Notes under the pieces: generated by a model | Seen by the model: only the letters and a program-made list of their open reading frames with translations | Told to the model about the DNA's origin: nothing | Database searches by the model: none | Part shown: piece after piece, positions 1 to 12,440 of the stretch | Position numbering within the stretch: position 1 is the stretch's first letter | How the letters are laid out: each line of letters begins with the position of its first letter | Assembly (NCBI GenBank): GCA_026874595.1 | Contig: CM049307.1 | Location: 91,451,830 to 91,515,829, forward strand | Source: Sipunculus nudus | Taxonomy: Eukaryota > Annelida > Sipuncula > Golfingiida > Sipunculidae | DNA length: 64,000 nucleotides | Direction: 5' to 3' | Program-made: the position numbers and the translations under genes

Positions 1-49
1 GTAATTAGACTTTTTCTCAGAAATAAAAGCCCTTGCATTGCTGCGTTGA

Positions 50-294
50 TTAACAGAGCGGATTCACTTCACAGAGAGAATACTGAGTGTACGATTCATG
101 TCCGTCATTCCACATGCCGTTTATGGCGCCAATTATGAGATGATCCTCTTTCCCGCCGTAATTGTTTGGCTCTTTCGGTGCCCAATTTTTGTAGGTCACT
201 GCCGATCCGGTTGCTGTCCAAACCCATGTACCTTCTTTGTGATTATCAGAACCGGACGTCCAGAATCCTCTCCACTTATGTGTTTTTGTCAGTT
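50..294 (-). CDS. C-type lectin gene, coding exon 3 (C-terminal half of CTLD)
   Basis: Last coding exon of a minus-strand secreted C-type lectin. The acceptor (TTGACAG) is just upstream of 294 and the stop codon is at 50-52. It encodes residues 207-287: the W-x-G loop region, an EPN triplet (248-250), which in this family marks the mannose/glucose-type calcium site, and a WND triplet (268-270), followed by Cys281 and a C-terminal Cys287. Joining to exon 2 is exact in phase (one base from exon 2, two from this exon, giving Glu). Odd point: the usual Cys after EPN (ENC/EDC position) is His258, and no Cys follows WND, so the inner disulfide pair is missing. No polyadenylation signal is visible in the 49 bases left in the window. 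Confidence 0.93.
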
Positions 295-1339
295 CTGTCA
301 AGATACACGAAGTATGCATTTATTTTAATATTTGATGTATGGCATCTTACCTAATCCACCTGTACCACCTTCAGTATAATCAACTATATTGTCCCACCAT
401 GGATGCATGTGCTGTATGCTGTGTATATATATTGCCTCCTAATAAACCAATATATTTTTCAACAACTTGCATCTTGACAAACTCTTGCTGGAAAGGAATA
501 CATGATTCCCGCATACTAAAGGAAATTATAGTGTTTTCTCATTAAGATTAATGTGCTATCTACCAATAGTTCGTTATCAAACTGTTTCTTTTCTAATGTA
601 TACGCATGGAACTAAGCTAGCAGTTGGCGGAAAACATAAACGTAGCGTGCACCCGAAGGCCGCACTGTGCATTTCAAACATCAAGATTGTCATGCCGGCA
701 TTTCGGACTTGTCAGCTACACAAGGACCTTTAATCATTCAACTTTTTATATAATAAGCCAATTCGGGTAGACTGTGTTTACTCGCACACGTATTTTACAA
801 TAATACATTTACAACCGGTCTATTGGAAGTATTGTGTCTTAGTCGGGATGGTTTTGCTAATGAATTTGTATTAGCATTTACCAAGCATGGATCTTTCACG
901 TTTCGTGAGTACAGGACACTAGGTTGTAATCGTGTCGTGAGTGCAAAGCCCTCGATGGAGCCTGTTTAAAAATGTCAGAGTTTACTTGGGTACTGTGTGG
1001 TGTCGTCGCGATAACTTAAGAGGAATCTGATGGATTTTGATAAAGCTCAACAGAAGTACTAATCAATATTTTATCTCACCTAAGTTCAATTTCAAGCAAA
1101 ATACACAAATATTGAATGATGCCAGAGGTCACCAGAATTTGGTGGCATGATGGTGACTTAAAAAATTCTTATGGATATTCACGAAACTCATTATATCTAT
1201 TTACCAATAAAGTTTCTCATCTGAATTACATCCTCAACCAAAATTCATGAATATATAATGAGATCAGAGGTCACCAGATACCAGACGTATTATGCACGTG
1301 TGCGGTGCTCTTGTTTGTAAAAGTAATGTACGTTTTTAC

Positions 1340-1555
1340 CTTTCAATACAGGATGCTCCTTATTCCTCAACAGGATCCTCTTCAGGAATTCGTTCTCCCT
1401 TTCGCTTTCAATGCTGATCAGGTCGCTTCCTCTACTCTTACAGTAATGTCTAGCCCCCGTCCAGTTCCGTAACCGCGTGATGTCGAAGTGGTAGCGAGCA
1501 CATATCCCTTTAGTATCTCTGTAGATGAAGTCCGTCGATAGGCAGGAATGGTCTG
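1340..1555 (-). CDS. C-type lectin gene, coding exon 2 (N-terminal half of CTLD)
   Basis: Middle coding exon, 216 nt, acceptor TTTCAG and donor AG|GTAAAA. It enters and leaves in phase 1, matching its neighbours exactly. It encodes residues 135-206: Cys139 and Cys153 (the extra N-terminal hairpin pair of long-form CTLDs), then the conserved N-W-x-x-A-R-x-Y-C block, with Cys173 expected to pair with Cys281, and S-x-L-I-S-I-E-S-x-x-E, the usual CTLD helix 2 region. The reading frame stays open upstream of the acceptor, but that part is intron holding SINE sequence. Confidence 0.93.
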
Positions 1556-1622
1556 CTGAAAGTTTACATAATATAAAAAATTGGGTCACATAGAAAAACG
1601 TTTTTTCTGTATCAACATTCTT

Positions 1623-1905
1623 TCGGCTTCTGTTGCTCCGGGAGAGAGCACAGAACATAAAGCCGGGAGGTCGTGAGTTCAAATATCAGCTAAGGCGGTG
1701 AAATTTTCATGGTTGGCCCCCATCCAGAGTGAGCGCTCCGCAGGCGTAATGGGAAGCAATTTGGATGATTACACACCCATGGCCCGCAGGTGTAGACACT
1801 GGGCCTGGGTGACACGAGGATACATTAATAATATGATAGGAAGCGAGTGCTGTCACCCTGTGACATAGTCCCTAACTGAAATGGAGGCGGTAACGATTAC
1901 CAACA
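1623..1905 (+). repeat. Diverged tRNA-derived SINE (family 1), in intron 1 of the lectin gene
   Basis: Aligns by eye with the two better copies near 20.2 and 31.0 kb: the same 'GGCTTCTGT.GCTC' head, the box-B-like 'GGTCGTGAGTTC' block, then 'GAGTGAGCGCTC', 'GGCCCGCAGGTG' and 'GGGCCTGG'. It lacks the stretch between the 'TAATGGGAAG' and 'GATTACAC' blocks and is more diverged, so it is an older copy. Confidence 0.75.
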
Positions 1906-2528
1906 CAATCTTTATGACAAACATTTAGCAATATTTCTAGCAATACGCGGTTCAAAGATTTTCCAATAACCTGTGTGTTCCGGAGGTATGAAGCTAATGT
2001 TTAATATTTTGGTATTAATTATAGTCATTCCGTTAACGTATATTATTATGCTTGTAAACTATTAAGAATGAAGTTCAACCTTGCGTATCAAGGTTATTCA
2101 TTTAAAAAAATTTTTCTTTATCACACCTTCTTTAAGCAAAAGCTGAGATTTGTCTTTGAAAAATAAACTCAACTTTATACAAAATTCAGATCTAGTTTGG
2201 TTAAAAAACCACCTATTTAAAGAATCTTAGCAGAATGTTCAACTGTTTCTTTTATTGTCATGTGGTGTAGGCAAAATGGCAAATTTCATACTCATCTATA
2301 TTATGCTGCTTTCGCGCGTTGTAGAACCGTAAAAGTTATTCGCAGTTTTTGATGTTCTATAAAATATCAGATAAACAAACAATGCCTTTCAGGTACGTGT
2401 AGTAGATCGGTGTCTTTTATGTATGTAAAGTCGAAACATAATAATAGGACCTTTATTTGCCTCCCGGGGCCCCGCTTAATTTGTTATTTGCATCCACACC
2501 GCTCTGCACTGCCCTAGCTCACTCATAC

Positions 2529-2931
2529 CTGTATTATTTTGTATCAGACCAAGGTTCAGGTTTTCAAACTTCTGCACGATACGCCGGCTGGTGTCAAGAG
2601 ACTCATTGACTATCACCATTAGCTGATGTTCAATTGTCATCAAATGCTCCTGTAAAGTACGATGATGACTTTCTATGATTTTCTCCAATTCTTTCAATCT
2701 TCCAAAACCCTCGTTCGTTTTGTTGACCACCTTTTGAATGGCTTCAACCAAAACTTGCCTTTCCTCCCCACTGATTGGACAGGCACCATTTGAACTGATT
2801 ACCTGGTTCAGAGTGTGAACCAAGAATGTCATATTTACTGCTGATGCAGTGTCTGAAGAAGGAGTAACAGCAGTTCCACCAGTTATAAATCCCAAGGCGA
2901 GCACTGCAATAAACCAGACAGAACCCATCAT
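2529..2931 (-). CDS. C-type lectin gene, coding exon 1 (signal peptide and coiled-coil stalk)
   Basis: First coding exon of the minus-strand lectin. Two Met codons start a hydrophobic signal peptide (residues 1 to about 21), so the product is probably secreted. Residues ~60-125 form a heptad-rich, charged stalk with several potential N-glycosylation sites (NMT, NKT, NES, NNT), suggesting oligomerisation through a coiled coil. The donor is ACAG|GTATGA, leaving one base that completes Ala135 with exon 2. The joined protein is 287 aa, with one CTLD after a stalk, a layout common in invertebrate immune lectins. Sugar preference is inferred from the EPN triplet only. Confidence 0.9.
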
Positions 2932-5800
2932 TACCAGAACTTGTTTCTTGCAAACCTGGTGCTGATTGTGCGTGCTGGGTAGGGAGATTCAATGTATAGA
3001 ACAGATAATTAGTCATGTAAAAATAACCATTTTGGTGTACCAGGATATGGATCATATGAACAGTGCAAAATACATGGTTGCTGATACCATCAGTCCTCAC
3101 CCGGATACATAAGATTAGCGATATGCAAATCTGCGACCTTGCAGAAGGAAAATAAGAATAATAACCATGAGAACAATAACCTAGAGTTGTAAAAACGTGA
3201 TAACACAAAGAACTGCACACACTACATGAAATGATGTTTAATCATATGTTTATTTTAACGAAACACGATACCGTATTACCTTTATCAGACGCCGGGCTTT
3301 AGATAGTCGCATGCCTTTCTTAGTAGCCGGGTCAAAACAATGTCTACAAAAATAAGCGCCGGCCATAGATACCTGTTACCAGAGCAGTTTCCATGTTGCT
3401 ACAATGTCTCTTGTCTTTACTATAATTGGTGCATATACGGGATATATTGACCGGAGGAGACTGTTGTATCAATTTTCAGTTTTGTGTGTGTTAATAAAAT
3501 ATTTAATTCCTATATATTTTTTTTAACCGTACGTGTCACGTCTATTTTCTTAATTGGGCACAAAATACTCCCGATTTGTCTATTATGATTACAGCCGATC
3601 ACCAATCTTAGCGCACGTGACGCCCATATGTCAACAGTTAAAAGTCTTTCACAATGAGAAGTGCTATAACCCATGTCATTGTCACTTTTTTTCAGTGCGT
3701 CCCCAATGTCACCAACACCACGATAAATCGTTTTCAATATAATATCCTTCTTTTTTGCAAATCACTACAATATTTGGAATATTGACGACAGTCACCGTCA
3801 CATACCAGTGTGTCACAGTTCATGTGCGCTTGAATACACTTTATCAAGCCGAATCAGTCAAAAGTCAGCAGGAAAGTGTCATGAAAATAAATTCGCAGTG
3901 TCTTTATACGTATCAAACTCACCCCACCTCCAGATTCTGATAGAACCAATGTAACCATTTGTACGTGGTGCACGGTTATTAGAAGAGCCGTTCCCTGTCC
4001 AGATGGAAACCATGTAACCAAATGTACCATTAAGAGAACGGCAACACGAAACACTACGATACATGGTCTGGGGAGCCCTTGCGTATAGATTTTTGTGGAT
4101 AACTGCAAAATTTCTCGTACATTGTTGTTATGATGTTGTCCCATATGACATCTTAGGATGTTTCATAAACACAATTCATTTACTGGCCATGTTCTCAACT
4201 GCTTCCCCAAGTATAAGTATCCATCTAGAATTACATCTGCAATAAACGAATGATTTGAAAAAAAACCTTGTTGATTTCCTGTGCAATCATTCTCTGTATT
4301 TGTTGACGGAATAAATGGTGTGTTCAGATTTAGCTTTAAAATTATAATCTTTGAGCATAATAAGGATAAATGTTTTAAGGTTTTACAGGTGTTCAGCATA
4401 TGGCTTGCCTTTTCGGTAAAGATGTTGTGAAATATGAAAACAAATGGCTCCATTTCATCATGAGCATATCATGTCTTCGAATAGTTCACTATGTTGAGGA
4501 TTATATTCACAGTGTAAAAGACTCACTCATCCCTTCCCTGTATATTAATTGTCCTCTTCACGGTCTAATTTGTTTAAATGTAGAGTACGATAGAGACAAA
4601 ATAGCAATAATAATAAGAACAAGTTCTTTTTGTTTAAGATAAGATAAGAGATAAGATAAGATATAGTTTATTGCTATATATATATAATAAAATCATCACA
4701 TACAATAGTATTTGGCTTGACTGGCTTGCTTAAACAAACACATTAAACAAGAAATAATAATGAAAAATTGTGTATAGAAAAAAAGACGTATGCCTAAAAA
4801 TATTTGACTAGATTATAAATGATATAATTCCTGAACGGCTGACGCGTATGTGCTAGTTTGAGTTCTTATGGAATTGCATGATAGCGACCTATAGCGGAAC
4901 CCGGATTTAATTTTTTTAATAGTTATTTTAAACTTTAATAATGCCGCATATAACCCTACATGGCTAATAAAGTTAAAATCAGCTATGATATTTTGGGAAA
5001 CACAAGGTAAAAGAACATGTTGTTTAGCTTGTTTTTTTTAAGGTGTAGTATACTAACCCTCGAACAAACCTTCAATTCATAATCCATCAAAATAAAGTTG
5101 TTTTACATGTTCGATATATCTAGGTGTGTGTATTTCTGTTATGGACAATACATTAAATGTGTTAAAAAGTTATCACCATATTTGATATAATGAAACACTG
5201 AACTTTTATGCAGGTCAGTTAATTCCACACATGAATATGGTAAAAATACTCCATTAACTACTTTCTTATTTTAGAAAATGTTAAAATAAGTGTTTTCAGA
5301 ATGCCTAATATAATAATATATATAAGCTATCTGGACTGTGGTTTCGCACGGATATGGAAACTTGGTGTGCACAATCAAAGTCGTGCATATACCACATCGT
5401 ATTGCTGCTGTTCTTGAACGGTAATGTTGTTTAATTTACACTTGACTTTCCTGAGGTTACACAGAACGCATAATTATTAATTGTTATCTTGACACTGTTT
5501 GGCACAATCCTTTTCCTTTTTTGGTTGCAGTTCCTTCTTTTTTTGTACCAATAAATCATGGATTAAAACTCAAATTCCCTTGGACGAACCTTTGATCATA
5601 TGGGTCATCAAGCCTAATTAACCAGTTCTCCTCAATCGACCCGAGTGGTTCCTATAGACACATTAGTTGTTTTCCCAAACCATTAAGAAGTAAAATTTGA
5701 AACAGAAGTCTTATATTTACTACAATGGATCAGTTACAGGCACGTTTGAAATAAGTGAACTACTGTATCGTGATATATCGACAATAATGCATAGCCATAG
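2932..5800. other. Intergenic stretch with no recognisable gene
   Basis: AT-rich sequence upstream of the lectin gene. The short reading frames here look random. A run of GATAA-type pentamers lies at 4635-4664. I see no splice-flanked exon, RNA gene or transposon end that I can support. Confidence 0.6.
4635..4664. repeat. AAGAT pentanucleotide microsatellite
   Basis: Five to six units of (A)AGAT, imperfect, in an otherwise unremarkable AT-rich region. Confidence 0.8.
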
Positions 5801-5845
5801 ATGTTGATAACCATTGTGCGCTTCATTTTTTATTTGATAGGTGTA

Positions 5846-5971
5846 CCAGATGACCTAAAAATGGCTACAATTATACCAGGTAAAAAAGGTAAACCGTATG
5901 ACCTTTGGATGACCAAGAACATATTAGGTAAAACAGATGACCTGGTGATGACCGGAAAAGTACAAGGTAAA
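5846..5971 (+). repeat. Three-unit minisatellite inside a small open frame
   Basis: Three imperfect units of about 39-48 bp that keep one reading frame and translate to D-L-x-M-T/A-x-x-x-x-GK-like repeats within a 74-codon frame (5801-6025). No splice context or homology supports a gene. It may be a short tandem repeat that happens to be open. Confidence 0.5.
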
Positions 5972-6027
5972 GTATCACCATATTTTGTGATTACGAAAGC
6001 AGCATACATGATTTATTCAAAATAATA

Positions 6028-6135
6028 TTGCTCTGTCTAGGTATCTAAAATCGGAATGAAATTCTGCAGATGTACCAATTCTTAGTTAAGCTAACATTCA
6101 GAAATGAAGGCGGTTATCTCAAACAAACAAAAATT
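6028..6135 (+). repeat. 3' end fragment of SINE family 1
   Basis: Matches the 3' third of the SINE copies at 20.5 and 31.3 kb: 'CGGAATGAAATTCTGCAGATGTAC', 'CTTAGTTAAG', 'ATGAAGGCGGTTA'. The 5' part is missing. Confidence 0.7.
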
Positions 6136-8384
6136 AAAAAATCAATACTGATCTATTCAACAGTATCGGTTACCTGTGAGATAACTTTTGAATATTACTT
6201 GTATTAATTGTTGCTTTGCTACTTGTTGTCTTTATCGTCCTTGGAAGCGACCTTTCATTGTATGACGTCACATGCACGGCCCTCATAGGGCCATGAGTTA
6301 GCGATCAATAGGAAAACATTTTTTTTTTATACCAATATGCAAATCATGTGAAGTTAGGCAGTTAGTGAATGTCAAGACAGGCCCTAAATGAATGTCATTA
6401 TTTTATAATGACCGATATTACCGTATCGCATCTCATTACTGATATTTTTACTATGCAAAATAACAATTACTGAATATTCATTGTATTTTGCTTATGAAAA
6501 ATATTTTATGAAATACTTCCCTTTTATTCACGTAGAAAATGTCTGTACCTTAGGTTATGACCACAGTTTAGGTGGCAACTTGAACTAGACATGATCAACC
6601 TATGCAATGAATTTTCAAATTTGGCACCCGACCAAGAGTATGCTCACGATCAGTGTCTGTTCTTCAGCCGAATGACTGGTGTCAATGGGGTGACATACCC
6701 TGTTTCTGGAATCAGAGCCCGCTTTCATGTTGTTTATCTTGTGGAAGATATGGCAACAGTCGCGCCATCTGTTGGGTCCCAGAGAAAAAATACCTATTAC
6801 GCTCAGGAAATGCTTTAATGATATTTTCACTGTATCTTTCTTTTTTTTACCTATAGCGTGTATATTACCATAAGTACATTTTGTATTACTGTTAGACCAA
6901 TGTCTAATTCGGGGATGGAATGAAGCAAAATTATATCAAATGGCTCTCCTGCCCTGGCTACCCTACATGTCAGTCTTTATGAAACAATAAACAACCCCAT
7001 GCACTGTATATTGGCTTACACTTAACCAGTTTGCGTAATTAGTTTACTGACTCATTTTTCGGCCATCACTTTTACAGCTAGCTACTACTGATGTGCTTTC
7101 AAATTAATTTGATTAGTTGCGGGTATTCCATGTTTTATTTTTGTTACTATTACTTTATTCATATTTTCCATAATTACCTTTTAAATCAAGAATCATCCAA
7201 GACTGAAGAGTCAAATATTCAAAACCCCGGATATCTAATCTTTATAGCTGTAGCTTGGTTGTTAATGACTATTTCGTGTTATACTTTATCCAGTAAATAA
7301 CACTCAGAATAATATTACAGAAGTCCTGATTGCGGCCTGTTTGACCCATACAGGGTAAAACGTGGAATGAATCAGACGGCAGATAAATATAAGTATCAAT
7401 TCGACACTTTCAAAAAATGAATTCTGCTTACCAAACCAAAGGCGGCCCGCGTTGGTTAAGCTTCCAGATCTGGTGTTCGAGAATGATGTCGGAAATACGT
7501 GCGGTCTCTGCCTACTGTCTATTTAGAAATTTATAATATATATAACGTAAATGAAGCAAAATGCAACAACCAATCCGACCTATTAGGTAACCATTTCAAT
7601 GGGGTTTGTTGTATATTGTTTTGAACCACAAAAAAAGTCAGACAACATATCAGATTCAGAAATCGGTGCAACTTACAATAGACCAGTGGGTGCGGACTTT
7701 GGATGAACAATTATTGTCAAACATATTTATAGAAACGGAGAGTACAGTAACAGGCTTAGCTTTCAAGATATTTTTCATGTATGGTTAAAATGCACAAATA
7801 AGTAACAGGTGAGATGATTGTTGGTTTTACGTAACAAAATGTTTACTGTCAATAAATTAAAAGTGAATAATTTTAATGAGAAGCCTTGCTCATTGAGCAC
7901 CCCCCATACGCAGTTAGACTAAAATGGTCTAAATTCAAGGTATTTCTGTCAATGAAATTTAGGCCAAGGTTGTACGTTATAAATGATATACAATTATATT
8001 GACGGGCTTTATGCCAAACACATACTTCCATTCTTTGTTAGGGAAGCTTGAGAAACAATTATACAAGATTTATGTTATACTAGATTTAAGTCCCATGGCC
8101 TTTAACTTTTATTCTCTTGGTATATGTTGCCCTGCCTTAGAGGAAGTAAAGATACTTAAGGATAGGTGATGAGTTTATAGACTGACGTCATCGATGACCT
8201 AAGTCTCATCCGGCATAACTCTTTCCTTCCTTGTTGATTCCAGGCTATTTAATCATATATCTTCCTTCTAGTGCGGGAGAGGTTATTTTCAGAGCAGTCG
8301 ACTATAGACTACAGTCAATGAATAAATAAGATCGCAAAATGTATAACTTACAATTTTTTTTTTTATGCTGTTTTGGGATGGATA

Positions 8385-8610
8385 ACAGGGCTCGTGACAT
8401 CGTTACATCGTGAGATGAGAGCACTGTAGACTCAATGGAAAGGCATTGCCGAACACCCGGGTTTCACTCACAAACGGGTGCGCCTTTCGGGACTTTCTCG
8501 GTGATATGATCAAGCAAAGGAGATTATTAGACGGGGATACAAAATGCGTGGAAGCCTGTGATACAGTCCTCTTATGTATTCCGAAAACGGAACGGAATAC
8601 GTTTTTTTAA
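8385..8610 (+). repeat. Truncated SINE family 1, duplication copy 1
   Basis: Shares the SINE block 'GTTTCACTCACAAACG.GTGCGCCTTTCGGG', followed by a 'GATATGATC' block and 'GTGATACAGTCCT'. The tRNA-like head is degraded. An equal copy lies at 14405-14640 in duplication copy 2, so it was present before the duplication. Confidence 0.7.
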
Positions 8611-9064
8611 CGACTTACTTAGTCAAGCAACCATGAACAAATAAAGGCAGTTCCTAACACAACAAAAATTTAGAATAAATTTCGGAATTTCTTCATATTA
8701 ACATAAGTACCCTGAGTATCCTGGCAAAAAAATAAGAGAAATATTCAAGTCTATGGAAAGCAGCATTCAAATTTTTTTTTACCTGATTTGTATACCTTTT
8801 CACCAGTATATATATACCTTTTGTTATATATATATAACAAACCCAGTAACCCCAGCTAATTTAAAAGAATTAATTCATACATGATCATTTCGGTTTGTAC
8901 CTGAACTCACGAAACATAACCTTATGAAATCGTAGGGTCATGGGTTCGATACCAATCGGCAGTGAACCGACTTCTCTGTATATTCATATTTTATAGATAA
9001 AATGAACCAGATTGGCTATTCCTAAGTCTATATCTCTCGATCTCGATCTCTCTCTAACACACAC

Positions 9065-9067
<3 letters not shown>

Positions 9068-9107
<40 letters not shown>
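9068..9107. repeat. (TA)n microsatellite, copy 1
   Basis: About 20 TA units; the equivalent array in copy 2 (15098-15147) is longer, one of the length differences between the duplicates. Confidence 0.95.
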
Positions 9108-9109
<2 letters not shown>

Positions 9110-9369
9110 CAGAATTACCTTAGCTTTCCCTTGAAGGTCCAAATGTATTTTGCCATTCTTATGCAGTTTTCCCACATATACATTAATACCTTTTAAGACA
9201 TTTATAAAGCCATAGTTTCAGCAAGGGTACTCCGCCTTATAAAACAATTGTATTTCCAACATGGATTCTTATGCCCGAGTTAAACAAAGACCACCTTTTT
9301 CTGACGTCATGCTCCATGGCAACCTACCTTCATTATGCGTTAAAGCAGGAACGAGTGGGAGGCTATGAT

Positions 9370-9430
9370 TTTCTATCATTATCTTTTATCAAGATTTAGA
9401 TAATGATATAATGAGAAGTATATCTATTTA
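9370..9430 (+). promoter_or_regulatory. Candidate promoter of gene A, copy 1
   Basis: AT-rich segment just upstream of the leader exon with a cluster of GATA-type motifs on both strands (TTATCT, TTATCA, AGATAA, GATATAA). Inferred from position and motif density only; no transcription start can be read directly. The same segment is repeated at about 15410-15468. Confidence 0.3.
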
Positions 9431-9439
9431 AGTTATCTA

Positions 9440-9486
9440 CCACAGTCAGTAAAGGTATTACCAGCGCTGACCGCCATGGGATACAG
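9440..9486 (+). other. Gene A leader exon, copy 1 (5' end approximate)
   Basis: Ends at a strong donor, ATACAG|GTAATG. It is alignable with a leader exon upstream of gene B (about 46485-46533), which ends GTACAG|GTAACA, at roughly 70% identity, supporting it as a real exon. It contains an ATG at 9476-9478 in good context (CGCCATGGG). After splicing to 10049 this ATG is in frame with the signal-peptide Met codons and would add seven residues. Confidence 0.6.
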
Positions 9487-10048
9487 GTAATGTTTCATTC
9501 AAACATTTAAATTCGGATCTGCATTATTTAAGAAGACTTAATAAGGATGGGCAAACGTGTATATACACGCTGCAATTGATTAAGCATTCTCGTTTTTCAG
9601 AAAATAATAATTGTAAAACTATATGCGACTATTACATATTTCATTTAATGAGACATTTTATTATGATCTCCTGTAGGGAGTTTATGGTTTTTATCCATGT
9701 CTACCGGCCTATGTGTCTCTTCATGTGTCCATTAAAATAAAGAAGTAGCTAAACTCTCGGCATTTGCGGCTGTTAAGGATTAACAGCCGGCACTGCTGAC
9801 AGTTCAGCTACTGTCGCTTTATGTTCGCCCGATAAAGAGCCTGGTAACCTAACAGCTGGCAACGTTATTAGATTTCCAAGCAGTATAGCCTCATCCTATT
9901 AATTATTTTTTTTAGAATTATAAATTAATTTACTAGAGTTTATAAATTTATTTTTTTTTAATTTCGCAGTTTGGTCCATAGACATTCCCTTTGTGCTTGC
10001 CACCCTATTTTTGCACCCAAAGGCTGTAATATGATTTTTTTTTCACAG

Positions 10049-10125
10049 CGCTGACCGCATGATGGCGAGGCTGGCTGTGTTGATGCTGTTAGCTGGGCTC
10101 TGTAGCCTGTTCCATGTACAAGCAG
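10049..10125 (+). CDS. Gene A signal-peptide exon, copy 1
   Basis: Exon bounded by TTTCACAG and GCAG|GTGAGA. Two consecutive Met codons (10059, 10062) start a 22-codon hydrophobic signal peptide with Leu/Ala core and V-Q-A before the exon end. It ends in phase 1, the phase needed by the exon at 25247. The nearer duplicate at 16076-16152 is the simpler partner for the gene body, so this copy may be an alternative 5' end or unused. Confidence 0.6.
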
Positions 10126-10458
10126 GTGAGACCCAAGTTCAGTACATATTAATAATATTAGTATTAATTTTTTTTAAACCAATGTGATGCATTGTCTTAC
10201 ACACTGAAACATATATGTTATAGTGATACAATAAATAACAAGAACACGCAGTGAAAGTACACCAGACAAATAAAAAGGTTATATATGAAAATATAAACAT
10301 GATACAAATCCACAAGAGTCCACGAGGCGTCAGGAACTAGAACAAAAGTACTCACTAGATAGGTTTGCAGTTTGGTTTCCCATTCTATGAGGTTTAAACA
10401 TGCTCTCAATGTCCCGAATAGTGTATTCCAGTTTTTGGCCAGCAATGTTAAATGTTCT

Positions 10459-10530
10459 ACAGTCGAACCTCTCTTACTGGACACTTTCATAAAGTGGGCA
10501 TCTCTATAAAGTTGGCATTGTCCCATTTCT
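10459..10530 (+). repeat. Tigger/pogo-like DNA transposon end, copy 1
   Basis: Starts TA-CAGTCGAACCTCTCTTA, similar to the TIRs of Tc1/mariner-type Tigger elements. No matching right end found. The same fragment is at about 16485-16556 in copy 2. Confidence 0.4.
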
Positions 10531-11705
10531 TTCTTCTCTTTATCATGTTTAGTTTATGCTGGCACCTCTATATTCTGTAATGTGGGGACTTTACCAGACT
10601 AACGTGGGAACTTCATTGATTTTCCCAGCTGAAGTATCTTCCTTTTCAAAATGTCGAAGATTTTTTTATCGTGAATTTTTAATTATAAGCAATAAGAATA
10701 ACCGTTATTAAATATTTATATTTCAGCTACTAATGATAACGATCAAATATATGAACAAAGGCCATATCTGTCTCATTGCATAATTAACATAATATTAGGC
10801 TTCTTGACCCAAGGCTATACATGAGATACTTGCATACTAATTAGACTTTTTAATGTGCCTGCACATGCCCCGATCAGACCTCAGCCCAAACTGACTGTTC
10901 CTGTTGGTTAGCCAACCGACTGTTTCAAATCACTTCTGATTTTGGGAAGGGCACATTTAATCAGTTTTCGTCATTTCAGCTATGGTTGAACTAATTCATG
11001 GAGGTTGAAATGTTCTTATAGAGACAATGGAGCCTATTGCAACCAGAACAAGAATTGTCCAGACAAAAACACGCTAAATTTGTAGATAAACGCCACACGA
11101 TGTCCTTCGTACAGTTCTTTAAACATATAGCCATTTCAAAACCGCATTCATATAAAGTCTGATATAAAGGTAAACTTGTAGGATTAAAAGATGGATTGAA
11201 CATTTGGCCATATATATGTAAAAATATGATTATATGAGGATATATACTTATCCCCTCCAATACAACGTTGACAGTAACGTTGTCAATCGAACACGGGAAG
11301 TTTGATATTTAAGGATAAAATTGGTTTTGATGTGACAGGTCCTACTATATAAACGTAAATTGTTCATTTAACTAAATCGACAAAATAGTAAATCCTGTCT
11401 TACATTGTACATAAATAAATTTCCTCATGTTTAAATACAATAAATTAGATAATTTCAATTATACGGTACGTTCTGAAATTTTAGCGATGTGCGATATTAT
11501 TGATATATCGAGATATATGGGTATCAACCTATCGCGATACACTTTTCAAATATCGATACTTTGTTTAACGTGTCATAATTGTTAAAAGGATGTTTCTGTT
11601 ACAAATTTAGAAATCTAAATGGATTGCGATTAATGAAAGACTGACTAACTGACTGAGAGTGTAGTCGGCGCTCGAGCGCACACGCCCATTTTTAATGAAA
11701 ACGGA

Positions 11706-11875
11706 CATTATAAAGGTAATGTTAAAGGTTAAAGGTTAGGGTTAATAGCCTGATATCACTGATCATGTCAGTCTCATCCGACTTACACTTTGCCTATCTG
11801 GTCTGTCGGGCCTGTTCATTCTTGTAGCTTTTCTCGGCTCCCCGGGGAGCATCTACTGGAAAGAAATCATCGTAA
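11706..11875 (-). repeat. SINE family 2 fragment, duplication copy 1
   Basis: Shares 'GATGTCAGTCTCATCCGACTT', 'GCCTGTTCATTCTTGTAGC' and the AAAGGT-type tail with the fuller element at 51335-51690. The tail at the low-coordinate end implies minus orientation. The tRNA-like head is missing. Confidence 0.65.
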
Positions 11876-12329
11876 GTGGTTATCGATATAGTATCCATAT
11901 ATTTTATCTGATAACTTTTTTTAAGTAGCATCACCTAACAGAACAATATCTACCTTACCCTCCCCTGTATAATCTTTTTAAAATAAGTTATAAATAACTC
12001 TAGACAAAAATTCCAATATTTACTTTTTTATAGTACAGAAATTTATTTTGTTTTTACATTTTATTTTTATAATTACAATTAATATATATGAATATATAAT
12101 ATCAAGATAAATAATATATAAATAAATATAATAACAGCTGGACCCCTTTAATCCGGAAGCATCTTGGTTTTAGAATGTTGAACGATTACAAAGTTTATAT
12201 ATATATATATATATTCAGAAAAAAAAAATCCCGAACTTAACGGATTCTACTATTTCTTTGGTTCTTGAAATCCGCATAATGAAAATTGTTATTTTCAGTG
12301 CTGGGTACTGCATGTTTTACACATATATA

Positions 12330-12346
12330 AATAAATAAATAAATAA

Positions 12347-12410
<64 letters not shown>

Positions 12411-12440
12411 TTAGAGAGAGAGAGAGAGTGTGTGTGTGTG
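12330..12440. repeat. Compound (TAAA)n(TA)n(GA)n(GT)n microsatellite, copy 1
   Basis: Ordered array of AAAT, TA, GA and GT tracts. The same order but different tract lengths is seen at about 18350-18454. Confidence 0.95.

Noticed and set aside
3879-4064. Minus-strand fragment reading W-T-G-N-G-S and G-Y-I-G-S, as a second lectin-domain exon
   Set aside because: Too short and lacks CTLD landmarks; no partner exons in phase.
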